Positions 41,027-53,214 of a stretch of DNA of 64,000 nucleotides are shown in pieces. Below the pieces are notes generated by a model that was not told the DNA's origin, ran no database searches, and worked only from the letters and a program-made list of their open reading frames with translations. Source of the DNA: RPQJ01 sp963846315 (GTDB taxonomy: Bacteria; Pseudomonadota; Gammaproteobacteria; Steroidobacterales; Steroidobacteraceae); the NCBI GenBank assembly GCA_963846315.1, contig CAWJVM010000001.1, positions 4,491 through 68,490 on the forward strand, given 5' to 3'. The position numbers and the translations under genes were made by a program. Position 1 is the stretch's first letter; each line of letters starts with the position of its first letter.

Positions 41027-41644
41027 ATGAAGCTGCACACCTCGATCGGCGCGCCCAATCCGCGCCGCGTCAACATGTTCCTGCTCGAGAAAGGCATCAC
41101 GCACATCGAGCGCCAGAACTACGACCTCAACGCGGGTGAGCATCGCAGCGCGAAGTTCACGGCCATGAATCCGATCGCGCGCGTACCGGTGCTGGAACTC
41201 GACGACGGCCGCTTCCTCGCGGAGTCGCGCGCCATCTGCAGTTACCTCGAGAACCTGTATCCGGAGCCGAACCTGATGGGTGTCGACGCCGAGGAGCGAG
41301 CCTTCATCGAGATGGCGGACCGCCAGGTCGAACTGACGCTGCTTGCGGCCGTCGCCAACCACGTGCGTCACACGCACCCGGGGCTCCTGCCACTCGAGAA
41401 TCCACAATTCGCCGATTACGCGGCCGAACAGGGCAAGCGCATGGTTGCGGCCGCCGCTCTCTTCGACGGACTGCTGTCGCAGCGACCCTGGATGGCCGGC
41501 GACCGGTTCACGATTGCGGACATCACGGCGTTCTGCGGCCTCGAATTCGCGCGGCTCGTGAAGTTCCGTCCTGCCGATGCGGGCCTGAAGCACCTGGCCG
41601 ACTGGCGGGAGCGCATGGCGGAGCGTCCGAGCGCCAAGCTCTGA
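41027..41644 (+). CDS. Glutathione S-transferase family protein
   Basis: 205 residues, intact. N-terminal domain: LHTSIGAPNPRRVNMFLLEKG, NPIARVPVLELDDG (cis-Pro) and FLAESRAICSYLENLYP with the Glu-Ser glutathione contact. C-terminal domain ends with FTIADITAFCGLEFARLVKF. The pattern resembles bacterial theta/phi-like enzymes whose substrates are seldom known. It follows the frameshifted GST on the same strand and is not related to it closely, so this is a tandem of two distinct GSTs rather than a recent duplication. Confidence 0.88.
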   Translation: MKLHTSIGAPNPRRVNMFLLEKGITHIERQNYDLNAGEHRSAKFTAMNPIARVPVLELDDGRFLAESRAICSYLENLYPEPNLMGVDAEERAFIEMADRQVELTLLAAVANHVRHTHPGLLPLENPQFADYAAEQGKRMVAAAALFDGLLSQRPWMAGDRFTIADITAFCGLEFARLVKFRPADAGLKHLADWRERMAERPSAKL

Positions 41645-41797
41645 GCCGGCTCAAGCGCTCGGCCCCATGCCGAAATGTGATGGCTCCGCGTCATCCAGAG
41701 GCCGGTTCCAAATGCATCGCCGTCCTGTAGCCCTCTGATTCTGCAGGCCTTACCATCGGCCGACGGCCGCCACTGGCGGCACTGGGGACTTTGGTGC

Positions 41798-42273
41798 ATG
41801 GTCGCGACTGAGCTCGACAACGATGCGAACCTCGAGCGCATCCTGGCGGAACACGCCGGCATGGACGGCTCTTTGCTGCCGATCCTCCACGCCGTGCAGG
41901 ACACGGTCGGGCACATCAGCCCCGCGCACGTGGCACGCATTGCCAAGGCTCTCAATCTTTCGCGCGCCGAAGTCCACGGCGTCGTCAGTTTCTATCACTA
42001 CTTCCGCCAGCACGAACCGGGCCGTCACGTCGTGCACGTCTGCCGCGCCGAGGCGTGCCAGGCCATGCAGTGCGAGAAGACCGAGCAGCACGCCAGGCGC
42101 GAACTCGGTGTCGACTACGGCGGCACGAGCGCCGACGGCCTGTTCACGCTCGAAGCGGCCTATTGCCTCGGCAACTGTGCGGCAGCTCCGACGGTGATGG
42201 TCGACGAGAAGCTCTACGGTCGCGTGACGCCCGAGCGACTCGCGGCGATCCTTGCAGATTGGCGGAACCGCTG

Positions 42274-42274
<1 letters not shown>
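41798..42274 (+). CDS. fdsG: NAD-linked formate dehydrogenase gamma subunit FdsG
   Basis: 158 residues of the NuoE/FdsG thioredoxin-like family. The [2Fe-2S] ligands are in CRAEAC (with C near 88 and 93) and, later, AYCLGNCAAAPTVMV (C near 130 and 134). The N-terminal helical part (LLPILHAVQDTVGHISPAHV then HGVVSFYHYFR) is typical. It passes electrons within the diaphorase half of the complex. First gene of fdsGBAD; its stop overlaps the fdsB start (TGATG arrangement). The start is ATG 41798 with a G-rich but distant ribosome site. Confidence 0.93.
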
Positions 42275-43815
<1,541 letters not shown>

Positions 43816-43833
43816 GGCACGAGGAGCTACTGG

Positions 43834-46690
43834 ATGTTTGCGATCAATGGCAAGGACGCGGGCACGCCGGCGGTCCAGGGCGAGTCGGTCACGCTGTCGA
43901 TCGACGGCGCCCTGGTCACCGTGCCGGCGGGCACGTCGATCATGCGTGCAGCGGCGGCGGCAGGCGGCGCGATCCCGAAGCTCTGCGCCACCGACACGCT
44001 GAAGGCGTTCGGTTCCTGTCGCGTCTGTCTCGTCGAAGTCGAGGGTCAGCGGGGCTTCCCCGCGTCCTGCACGACGCTGGTCGCACCGGGCATGAAGGTG
44101 AAGACCGAGAGCGACAAGCTGCGCCAGTTGCGCAAGGGCGTCGTCGAACTCTACGTCTCCGACCATCCACTCAACTGCAAGGGCTGTCCCGCCGACACGC
44201 ACTGCGAACTGCAGGGCGTCGCCGCGGACCTGGGCGTGACGACGAGCCCGTACGGCTTCGATGGCGCGAACCACCAGGCGGCTCCCTGCGATGACAGCAA
44301 TCCGTATTTCCAGTTCGAGCCGTCGCTCTGCATCGCCTGTTCGCGTTGCGTGCGCGCCTGTGACGAAGTGCAGGGCACGTTCGCGCTGACGATCGCGGGC
44401 CGCGGCTTCGAGTCGCGCGTGGTCGCGAGCCAGGACGAGCCGTTCCTCGATTCCGAGTGCGTCTCGTGCGGCGCCTGTGTCGAGTCGTGCCCGACGGCGG
44501 CGCTCAGCGAGAAGCCGCTGGCGCTCATCGGCCGGCCGGAGCGGGCCGTCACGACCACCTGTGCCTATTGCGGCGTCGGCTGCTCGTTCGAAGCCGAGGT
44601 CAAGGGTGAGCAGGTGGTGCGCATGGTGCCGAGCCGCGACGGCAAGGCGAACCGTGGCCACGCCTGCGTCAAGGGCCGGTTCGCCTACGGCTACGCCACG
44701 CATGCGGATCGCATCACCACGCCGATGATCCGCAAGCAGATCACCGATCCGTGGCAGCCCGTCAGCTGGGACGAGGCGTTCAGTTACGCCGCGTCCGAGT
44801 TCCGCCGCATCCAGGCCCAGTACGGACGCGAGTCCGTCGGCGGCATCACGTCTTCCCGCTGCACCAACGAGGAAGCGTTCCTGGTGCAGAAGCTCGTGCG
44901 CGCGGCCCTCGGCACGAACAACGTCGACACCTGCGCCCGCGTCTGCCACTCCCCCACCGGGTATGGCTTGAAGCACACGCTCGGCGAATCCGCGGGCACC
45001 CAGGCGTTCGATTCGGTGATGAAGAGCGACGTGATTTTCGTCATCGGCGCCAACCCGACCGATGGCCATCCGGTGTTCGCGTCGCGCATGAAGCGACGGC
45101 TGCGTGAAGGCGCGAAGCTGATCGTCGCCGACCCGCGTGCCATCGACCTCGTGCACTCGCCGCACGTCCACGCCGACTTCCACCTGCCGCTGCGGCCCGG
45201 CACCAACGTCGCGCTGATCAATTCGATCGCGCACGTCGTCGTCACGGAAGGCCTCGTCAACGAGGCGTATGTCGCCGAGCGCTGCGAGCCCGCTCCGTTC
45301 CAGAAATGGCGCGACTTCGTGTCGCAGCCGAAGAACTCGCCGGAAGCGCTGGCCGAAGTCACGGGCGTGCCGGCCGAGCTGGTGCGCGGCGCCGCCCGTC
45401 TGTATGCCACCGGCGGCAACGGCGCGATCTATTACGGACTGGGCGTGACCGAGCACAGCCAGGGCAGCACGATGGTGCTCGGCATCGCCAATCTCGCGAT
45501 GGCCACCGGCAATATCGGCCGCGAAGGCGTGGGCGTGAACCCGCTGCGCGGCCAGAACAACGTGCAGGGTTCGTGCGACATGGGTTCGTTCCCGCACGAA
45601 CTCGCCGGCTACCGGCACGTGTCGGACGCGGCCACGCGTTCCCTGTTCGACGCCGAATGGGGCGTGCAGCTCGAGCCCGAGCCGGGCCTGCGCATTCCGA
45701 ACATGTTCGAGGCCGCGCTCGACGGCAGTTTCAAGGCGCTGTACGTGCAGGGCGAGGACATGGCGCAGTCCGACCCGAACACGCAGCACGTCACTGCGGC
45801 GCTCTGCCGCGCTCGAATGCCTGATCGTGCAGGACCTGTTCCTGAACGAAACGGCCAAGTACGCGCACGTGTTCTTCCCGGGTTCGTCGTTCCTGGAAAA
45901 GGACGGCACTTTCACCAACGCGGAACGCCGCATCTCGCGCGTCCGCAAGGTGATGCAGCCGCTCGCCGGGCTGGCGGACTGGGAAGCGACTGTTGGTTTC
46001 GCCCGCGCGCTGGGTTACGAGATGAACTACTCGCACCCGTCCGAGATCATGGACGAGATCGCGCGTCTCACCCCCACGTTCACCGGCGTCTCGTACGCGA
46101 AGCTCGACCGTCTCGGCAGCATCCAGTGGCCCTGCAACGATGCTGCGCCCGAAGGCACGCCGACCATGCACATCGGCGAGTTCGTCCGCGGCAAGGGCCG
46201 CTTCTACGTCACCGAGTACGTGCCGACCAGCGAGCGCGTGAACGCGCGCTTCCCGCTGATCCTGACGACGGGCCGCGTGCTCACGCAGTACAACGTGGGC
46301 GCGCAGACGCGTCGCACGGCCAACAGCCAGTGGTACGAGGAAGACGTGCTCGAGATTCACCCGCAGGATGCGGAGGATCGTGGCATCGGCACTGGCGACT
46401 GGGTCGGCATCACCAGCCGCGCCGGCGAGACGGTGCTGCGGGCCACGGTCACCGAGCGCGTGCAACCGGGCGTGGTCTACACCACGTTCCACTTCCCGGA
46501 CTCGGGCGCCAACGTCATCACCACCGAGAACTCGGACTGGGCGACCAACTGTCCCGAGTACAAGGTGACGGCCGTGCAGGCGGTCAAGGTGCAGCGGCCG
46601 TCCGACTGGCAGCGCCGCTTCCACGAGCAGAACGAGCAGCAACTGGGCCTGTTGCGCGGCGCGACGGCGGCGGCGCGTTCACGGCAATGA
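43834..46690 (+). CDS. fdsA: NAD-linked formate dehydrogenase catalytic alpha subunit FdsA, apparent +1 frameshift
   Basis: About 951 residues after correction. In order: an N-terminal [2Fe-2S] domain (C51, C62, C65, C79), a His-Cys cluster segment (CKGCPADTHCELQ), two ferredoxin motifs (CIACSRCVRAC; CVSCGACVESC), and the molybdopterin domain, whose own cluster is CAYCGVGC. Its metal ligand is the Cys of CARVCHSPTGYGL (not selenocysteine). At about 45802-45806 the frame is lost and resumes one base later with ALECLIVQDLFLNETAKY; the C-terminal domain then continues to 46690. It oxidises formate to CO2 at a Mo- or W-bis-MGD site. The frame read without the shift ends at 46710 in a spurious Arg-rich tail. 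Confidence 0.9.
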
Positions 46691-46706
46691 CGCGGGAAGT
46701 CGTGCC

Positions 46707-46934
46707 ATGAACGTCGAAAGCCTGGTCACGATGGCGAACCAGATCGCCGATTTCTTCGTCTCGGAGGCCGGCGTCGACGCTGCCCCGCAGGAGATTGCCT
46801 CGCATATCACGAAGTTCTGGGACCCGCGCATGCGCACGCAGATCATCGCGCACGCGGCTGCGGGTGGTGCAGGACTCAGTCCCACGGCACTGGCTGCCGC
46901 CAGGCAACTGCAGCCTCCTGCCGTGAAAGCCGCC

Positions 46935-46949
<15 letters not shown>
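46707..46949 (+). CDS. fdsD: Formate dehydrogenase delta subunit FdsD
   Basis: 80 residues. It has the short FdsD pattern VTMANQIADFFVSEA near the N-terminus, FWDPRMRTQIIAH in the centre, and a low-complexity Ala tail. FdsD is a small accessory chain of soluble NAD-dependent formate dehydrogenases. It is 16 bp downstream of the true fdsA end and overlaps that of the convergent folD by 15 bp. The sulfurtransferase gene fdsC/fdhD, commonly between fdsA and fdsD, is absent here. Confidence 0.9.
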
Positions 46950-47801
<852 letters not shown>

Positions 47802-47805
<4 letters not shown>

Positions 47806-49505
47806 GAACTCGCTCCGCTCGAATTGCGTGGATCCCCGGGAGGATACAGAGGGCTGCCGTCACGCAGCCTGAAAAAGGGTGTCGTTGCCGCAGGCAGCGG
47901 CGTGTTGCCGAGGATCAGGTCGGCGCTCTTCTCCGCCACCATCATCGTCGGCGCATAGGTGTTGCCATTGGGCACGTAGGGGAACGCGCTCGCATCGACG
48001 ACGCGCAGGCCGTCGAGACCGTGCACCCGCATCGAGCCCGGATCGAGCACCGCGTCGGATCCCGTTCCCATTTTCGCGGTGCAGGTCGGGTGCAGGGCCG
48101 TTTCGGCGTCGCGCCGCACCCAGTCGAGGATCTCTGCGTCTGAATCCACGTCCGGCCCCGGCGAAATCTCGCCGCCATTGAATTCCGCCATGGCCGGCTG
48201 GTTGAGAATGCGCCGCGCGACGCGGATTGCCTCGACCCACTCGCGACGGTCCTGGTCGGTCGACAGGTAGTTGAACTGCAGCGCCGGCGGCTGCCGCGGG
48301 TCGCTCGAGCGGATCTGCACCGAGCCGCGCGCATCGGAATACATCGGTCCGACGTGCACCTGGTAACCGGGTCCCTGCGTCGGCGCCGTCCCGTCATAGC
48401 GGATCGCCATCGGCAGGAAGTGGAACATCAGGTTCGGGTAGTCGACGTCGTCGTTGCTGCGACAGAACCCGCCGCCCTCGAAGTGGTTGGTCGCACCGAT
48501 GCCCGAGCGCAGGAAAAGCCATTGCGCACCGACGCCGAGCTTGCGCAGCCAGCCGATGTGCGGGTTCACCGCCACCGGCTCGCGGCAGGCGTACTGCACG
48601 TAAACCTCGAGGTGGTCCTGCAGGTTGGCGCCCACGCCAGGCAGGTCGGCGACCATCGGCACGCCGAGCGGTTGCAGCACGTTCGCTGGACCGACGCCCG
48701 ACAGCTGCAGGAGTTGCGGCGTGTTGATGGCGCCGCCGCACAGGATGACTTCGCCGGCACTGATCGTCGCCGGCACACCCTTGTACTGGATGCATTCGAC
48801 CCCGACTGCCCGCTGGCCTTCGAACACGATGCGCTTGACGCAGGCCAGGGTGCGCACGGTGAGGTTCGGCCGGTGCATCACGGGGTGCAGGTACGCGCGT
48901 GCGGCGCTGTGGCGCCGGCCCCGGCAGATGTTGCGGTCGAAGCGGGCGAAGCCTTCCTGGCGATAACCGTTCACGTCGTCGGTGCGCGGATAACCCGCCT
49001 GTACTGCTGCGGCGAAGAACGCGTCGAACAACGGGTTGGTCGCCGGTCCGCGCTCGAGCACCAGCGGGCCTTCGCCCCCGCGCCACGCGTCGGCGCCCGC
49101 CGTGCAGGTCTCCATGCGCTTGAAGTACGGCAGGCAGTGCGCATAGCCCCAGGACTGCATGCCCGGATCGGCTGCCCAGCGCTCGTAGTCGAGCGGGTTG
49201 CCACGCTGGAAGATCATGCCGTTGATGCTGCTCGAGCCGCCGAGCACCTTGCCGCGTGCGTGATAGACGCGGCGGCCGTTCATGTGGGGCTCGGGTTCGC
49301 TCGAATAGCGCCAGTCGTAGCGCGGATTACCGATCGGCATCGAGAGCGCGGCCGGCATGTGGATCAGCGGATCCCAGATGAAATCGGAGTGGCCGGCCTC
49401 GAGCACCAGCACCGACGTGCCCGGATCGGCGCTCAGCCGGTTCGCCAGCGCGGATCCGGCGGACCCGCCGCCGACGATAACGAAATCGTAGTGACGCCTG
49501 CTCAT
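47802..49505 (-). CDS. GMC-family oxidoreductase, choline dehydrogenase-like
   Basis: 567 residues. FAD-binding start DFVIVGGGSAGSALANRLS, GMC signature 1 ARGKVLGGSSSINGMIFQRG, signature 2 near GEVILCGGAINTPQLLQLSG, and C-terminal catalytic His in LHPTCTAKMG, with VVDASAFPYVPNGNTYAPT. The length and blocks are close to BetA, which oxidises choline to betaine aldehyde, but many alcohol dehydrogenases share them. Its stop overlaps the folD start. The betaine-type genes 12-16 kb to the right support the choline reading. Confidence 0.87.
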
Positions 49506-49535
49506 GGGATGGTCATGGTCGCTGCGTGGCGGCGC

Positions 49536-50897
49536 TCAAGCAAGCCGTGCACCCTGTCGGCGCAGTTCCGCCTGCACCAGGCCGATGTCGATGCGGTCGA
49601 ACGGCTGCCCGTGCTTGAGCGAGACCGCGGCCGCCGTACCTGCACCCTGCCCGCTCACGGCGCAGCACATCATGTTGCGGACGGCAGCGTGCGACACCTT
49701 GTCGCCGCCGATGCTGCGGCCCGCAACCAGCAGTCCCTGTACGCCCTGCGGCACCAGGGACCGGTAGGGCACGTGGAAGTACCGGCCCGTGGTCGGCAGG
49801 ATCAGCAGGCCGTAGCCGTCGATGAATTCCGGGAAGATGCCGATCGAATCGTCGAAGCGACCCTGCTCACGCACGTCGACGGCGGTCATGTTGTAAAGCG
49901 CGTCGATCTTGCGTGTGTCGCGGATGCCCAGCGTCATGCCGAAATTGCGCAGCTTGGCGCCCTCGCAGCCGGGCATGAAGTGCTTCAGCGCCTCGACCGC
50001 GTGTACCGCCTGCCGCCGGCCTTCCATTTCGCCGCGGGTCAGGTCGGCCGGGTCGGTGCCATCGGCCGCGAGATGAATCAGGTTCAGGTACGTGAGGTCG
50101 CCTTGATCGCTCACGGCACCCCAGGTGCCCGCGATGGTTGCGAGCGACGCCGGGATCACGCCCGCCTTGACCGCCTGCTTGAACGGCTTGCGCAGGAACG
50201 GCGAGAACATCTCGTCTTCCTTGCCGGTGGTCTCGATCTGCCACTCACCGCCGCCCTTCCAGTCGTTGTAGGTCTGCGGATCGGCCTTCACCGCGTCGAT
50301 GAAGCGCTGCTTGTTGACACCGGTCATCGAGAACATGACCGACACGGACATCATTTCTTCGCGCGGCGTCTTGCGCACTCTTGCGCCTGCGCGGGTCGCG
50401 ACATCGGCATCGCCGGTGCCGTCGATCACCCGCCTGGCCAGGATGGCCTCGCGACCGGCCTTGCTCTCGGTGATGACGCCGCAAATCTCGCCCGCCTCGA
50501 CGATGGGTGCGACGAAACTCCGGTGCAGCATCGGTTCGATGCCGGCCTCCTGCACGAGCACGTCCGCGACGTACTTGAACATCTCGGCGTCGAGCGCATG
50601 GCTCAGGGACTGCGGCTCCGGGCTAGCGGCGCCCATGGCCCGGGCACGGCTCTCGAACTCCGGGCCGATACCCTCGCTGTCGATCGTCGCTTCGTGGCGG
50701 TACCAGGCGAAGCCCTCGACGCCCACCTGCGTGATGTTCCCGCCGAAGCAGCCGTACCGTTCGACGAGCGTGGTCTTGACGCCGGCACGGGCCGACGCGA
50801 GCGCCGCGGCCAGGCCACCGGGACCGCTGCCCACCACGAGCACGTCGGTCTCGTGGACCACGTCGATCGCGCGTGCCGGTTCGGTGATCTTGCGCAT
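49536..50897 (-). CDS. FAD-dependent oxidoreductase (FAD_oxidored family)
   Basis: 453 residues. The N-terminus has a Rossmann FAD site TDVLVVGSGPGGLAAALASARAG, then ERYGCFGGNITQVG, which matches the FAD_oxidored (PF12831) family, and a late AGRSIGGDKVSHAAVRNM. The RRVIDGTGDADVATRAGA block precedes a helical cap. Substrates of this group are largely unknown; several act on sugars or keto-steroids. It is placed 30 bp upstream of the GMC gene and 38 bp downstream of an MFS transporter, so an uptake-oxidation operon is likely. Confidence 0.82.
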   Translation of the reverse strand: MRKITEPARAIDVVHETDVLVVGSGPGGLAAALASARAGVKTTLVERYGCFGGNITQVGVEGFAWYRHEATIDSEGIGPEFESRARAMGAASPEPQSLSHALDAEMFKYVADVLVQEAGIEPMLHRSFVAPIVEAGEICGVITESKAGREAILARRVIDGTGDADVATRAGARVRKTPREEMMSVSVMFSMTGVNKQRFIDAVKADPQTYNDWKGGGEWQIETTGKEDEMFSPFLRKPFKQAVKAGVIPASLATIAGTWGAVSDQGDLTYLNLIHLAADGTDPADLTRGEMEGRRQAVHAVEALKHFMPGCEGAKLRNFGMTLGIRDTRKIDALYNMTAVDVREQGRFDDSIGIFPEFIDGYGLLILPTTGRYFHVPYRSLVPQGVQGLLVAGRSIGGDKVSHAAVRNMMCCAVSGQGAGTAAAVSLKHGQPFDRIDIGLVQAELRRQGARLA

Positions 50898-50935
50898 GCT
50901 GGTCTCGGTGCAGTTCTTGTTCTCGACCCGTGGGC

Positions 50936-52225
50936 TCAGGCTGCCGCCGTGCCGGGACGCAGGCGCTGCTGCTCGGCCTTCCAGTCGATCGGCTTCACTT
51001 CGGGCACGACGACCAGCCAGGCCACCAGGCCGCACAGGGCGACCACGCCTGACACGATCGACGCCGCAGTGTAGTTGCCGGTGCTTTCCACGAGATATCC
51101 GGTGACGACAGGGGCTGTCATGCCTGCGACATTGCCGACGGCGTTCTGGATACCCATCCAGCGTCCCGTGGCACGGGGTCCGGCGAAGGTCTGGGTGACC
51201 GAAGGGTTCGCCGGGCTGTTGAAGCCGTCCATCACGCCGGTCAGCAGCAGGATCAACGACGCGGCCACGAGCCCCGTCACCAGCGTGCTGCCGATCAGGC
51301 AAAGGCCCACGCCGGCACAACTCAGCGCCAGCGCCGTCTTGTAAGCGCGGTTGAAGCTGGCACCGCGCCTGACCCAGCGGTCGAGCATGTAGCCGACAAG
51401 CAGGATGCTGGCTCCGTCCGCGACGAAGAACGCCGTCGTGGCGTACGTCATCATCTCGAGCGTCAGCCCACGTTCCCTGACGAGGTACAACGGCAGCCAC
51501 GAGAACACGAAATAGAACGCGTAGTTCGAGCAGAACGTGCCCAGCATGCCGCCCCACAGTGCGCGCTGACGCAGGATGACGCCGTACGACGGGTTGTCGC
51601 CCGCCGCAGCCGCGGCTGTCGCCACGGCGGACGACGCCTGGCTCTCCCGCTCGGCCCGCAGGCGCCGGCGCCAGAAGAACAGCCAGGTCAGCGAGGCGCA
51701 TCCCATCACGACGAACATCGTGCGCCAGCCGAAGTGCAGCATGATCATGCCGCCGACCAGCGTACCGATGGCCGGTCCCAGCACGGCACCGAACTGCATG
51801 GTTGCCGTCGCGAGTGCTCTCTGCGTTGGCGGCACGTTGCGGACCAGCAGGCTCAGCGCACTGGGATAGAACGTCGCCTCGCCGGCGCCCATCAGCAGGC
51901 GCAGCACGACGAGCGACGCGAGGCCCCAGACGAGCCCGGTGGCGGCCGTCGCGAGGCTCCATAGCGCGAATCCGGCGGCCAGCACGATGGCCGGCCCGAT
52001 GCGGTCAGCCAGCCAGCCCATCACCGGTTGCAGCGGCGCATAGGCCCAGTAGAAAACGGCAAGCACCCAGCCGATCTCGCTCGGCGACAGCTTGAGTTCG
52101 TCCTGCAGCAACGGCGCGGCCGTAGCGATCGCACCACGGTCGATGTAGTTGATCATCAGCGCGAGCGACAGCATGACCACGAGGCCGGCCGGCGCACGCC
52201 CGATCAGGGACGAATTCTGTTGCAT
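50936..52225 (-). CDS. MFS transporter (anion:cation symporter-like)
   Basis: 429 residues with 12 predicted helices. LMINYIDRGAIATAAPLLQ in helix 1 and the loop motif GWLADRIGPAIVLAAGFALW are typical of the ACS group, which imports organic acids. A charged cytoplasmic loop RRRLRAERESQASS follows helix 6. ATG 52225 has GGAGCC upstream; the longer in-frame version would enter the divergent promoter region. It probably supplies the substrate for the FAD enzyme and the GMC oxidase that follow on the same strand. Divergent from the SDR gene. Confidence 0.87.
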   Translation of the reverse strand: MQQNSSLIGRAPAGLVVMLSLALMINYIDRGAIATAAPLLQDELKLSPSEIGWVLAVFYWAYAPLQPVMGWLADRIGPAIVLAAGFALWSLATAATGLVWGLASLVVLRLLMGAGEATFYPSALSLLVRNVPPTQRALATATMQFGAVLGPAIGTLVGGMIMLHFGWRTMFVVMGCASLTWLFFWRRRLRAERESQASSAVATAAAAAGDNPSYGVILRQRALWGGMLGTFCSNYAFYFVFSWLPLYLVRERGLTLEMMTYATTAFFVADGASILLVGYMLDRWVRRGASFNRAYKTALALSCAGVGLCLIGSTLVTGLVAASLILLLTGVMDGFNSPANPSVTQTFAGPRATGRWMGIQNAVGNVAGMTAPVVTGYLVESTGNYTAASIVSGVVALCGLVAWLVVVPEVKPIDWKAEQQRLRPGTAAA

Positions 52226-52376
52226 GTCTACCCGGCTCCCCCGACTGTGCACCGAGTGTAGCGGCATCGTGCCGTTGCGCGATTGAATGAATTTGCTTGT
52301 TCTGCAGAAACGGTCTTGCGGCAGAATTACGCCTTGCCCGGCGCCCACGCGCGGGGTCGAACAGGGTGACCAGAGC

Positions 52377-53156
52377 ATGAGCATGAAAGTGGCCGTCGTG
52401 ACGGGTGCGGCGCAGGGTGTGGGTTTCGAGACGTCGCAGCTCTTCGCGACGCTCGGCTATCACGTGGTGATGACCGACGTGCAGCCGCTGGACGGTCCGG
52501 TTGCCTGCCTGCAGGCCGGGGGCGGTCAGGTCGAGGGCATGGTGGGTGACGTTTCGTCCGAGGCCTTCGTCGAATCACTCGCAAGCCGGGTGGCCCAGGC
52601 GCATGGCGCCGCGGACGTGCTGGTCAACAACGCGGGCATCAGCATGATCCAGCCTGCGGAAGACACCACGGCCGACCAGTGGCAGCGCGTGATGAACGTG
52701 AACCTGCTCGGACCCTTCCTGCTCTGCAAGCACTTCGGGCGGCAGATGCTCGCGCGCCGGTCCGGCAGCATCGTCAACGTAGCCTCAGTCGCGGGTCTGG
52801 GTGGCGTGATTCATCGCGCGGCGTACAACGCCTCCAAGCACGGCTTGATCGGCCTCACGCGCACGCTGGCCGGCGAATGGGGCGGTCGCGGCGTGCGCGT
52901 CAACGCCGTGTGCCCCGGCTGGATCAAGACCGAGATGGACATCAAGGACATGGGCAGCGGCGCGTACACCGACGACGACATCATCGACCGCGTGCCGATG
53001 GCCCGGTTTGCAAGTCCGGCCGACGTGGCCGCGGCAATCGCGTTCCTCGCCGACCACCAGAGCAGCGCATTCGTGAACGGCGTCAGCCTGCCCGTGGACG
53101 GCGGCTGGACCGGTGATGCCAGCTGGGATGCGCTGCGCAAGAAAACCCGCGGCTGA
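52377..53156 (+). CDS. Short-chain dehydrogenase/reductase
   Basis: 259 residues, classical SDR. NAD site VTGAAQGVGFETSQLF (TGxxxGxG), Asp of TDVQPLDG suggesting NAD(H), VLVNNAGIS, catalytic Ser in NVASVAG, and YNASKHG (Tyr-x-x-x-Lys). C-terminus PVDGGWTGDASWD. The substrate cannot be told. ATG 52377 is used (ATG 52383 also possible). It is divergent from the MFS gene and is followed 58 bp later by a carboxylesterase on the same strand. Confidence 0.9.
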   Translation: MSMKVAVVTGAAQGVGFETSQLFATLGYHVVMTDVQPLDGPVACLQAGGGQVEGMVGDVSSEAFVESLASRVAQAHGAADVLVNNAGISMIQPAEDTTADQWQRVMNVNLLGPFLLCKHFGRQMLARRSGSIVNVASVAGLGGVIHRAAYNASKHGLIGLTRTLAGEWGGRGVRVNAVCPGWIKTEMDIKDMGSGAYTDDDIIDRVPMARFASPADVAAAIAFLADHQSSAFVNGVSLPVDGGWTGDASWDALRKKTRG

Positions 53157-53214
53157 CCGGCACTGCTGCTGCACATTCGCGGAACAGGTCGGCCTTCCGA
53201 CAGGGGTGACACTC

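Noticed and set aside
45802..45812. Programmed +1 frameshifting in fdsA and other genes
   Set aside because: No shared slippery sequence, no stop codon at the shift point and no common structure; unrelated gene families are affected, which points to sequence errors.
48354..51074. A 906-codon open frame on the plus strand
   Set aside because: Antisense shadow of the GMC oxidase, the FAD oxidoreductase and part of the MFS gene; low-complexity composition and no recognisable fold.
52300..52309. Palindrome TTCTGCAGAA between the MFS and SDR genes
   Set aside because: A 10-bp palindrome alone is expected by chance at this scale, and no regulator gene is adjacent.
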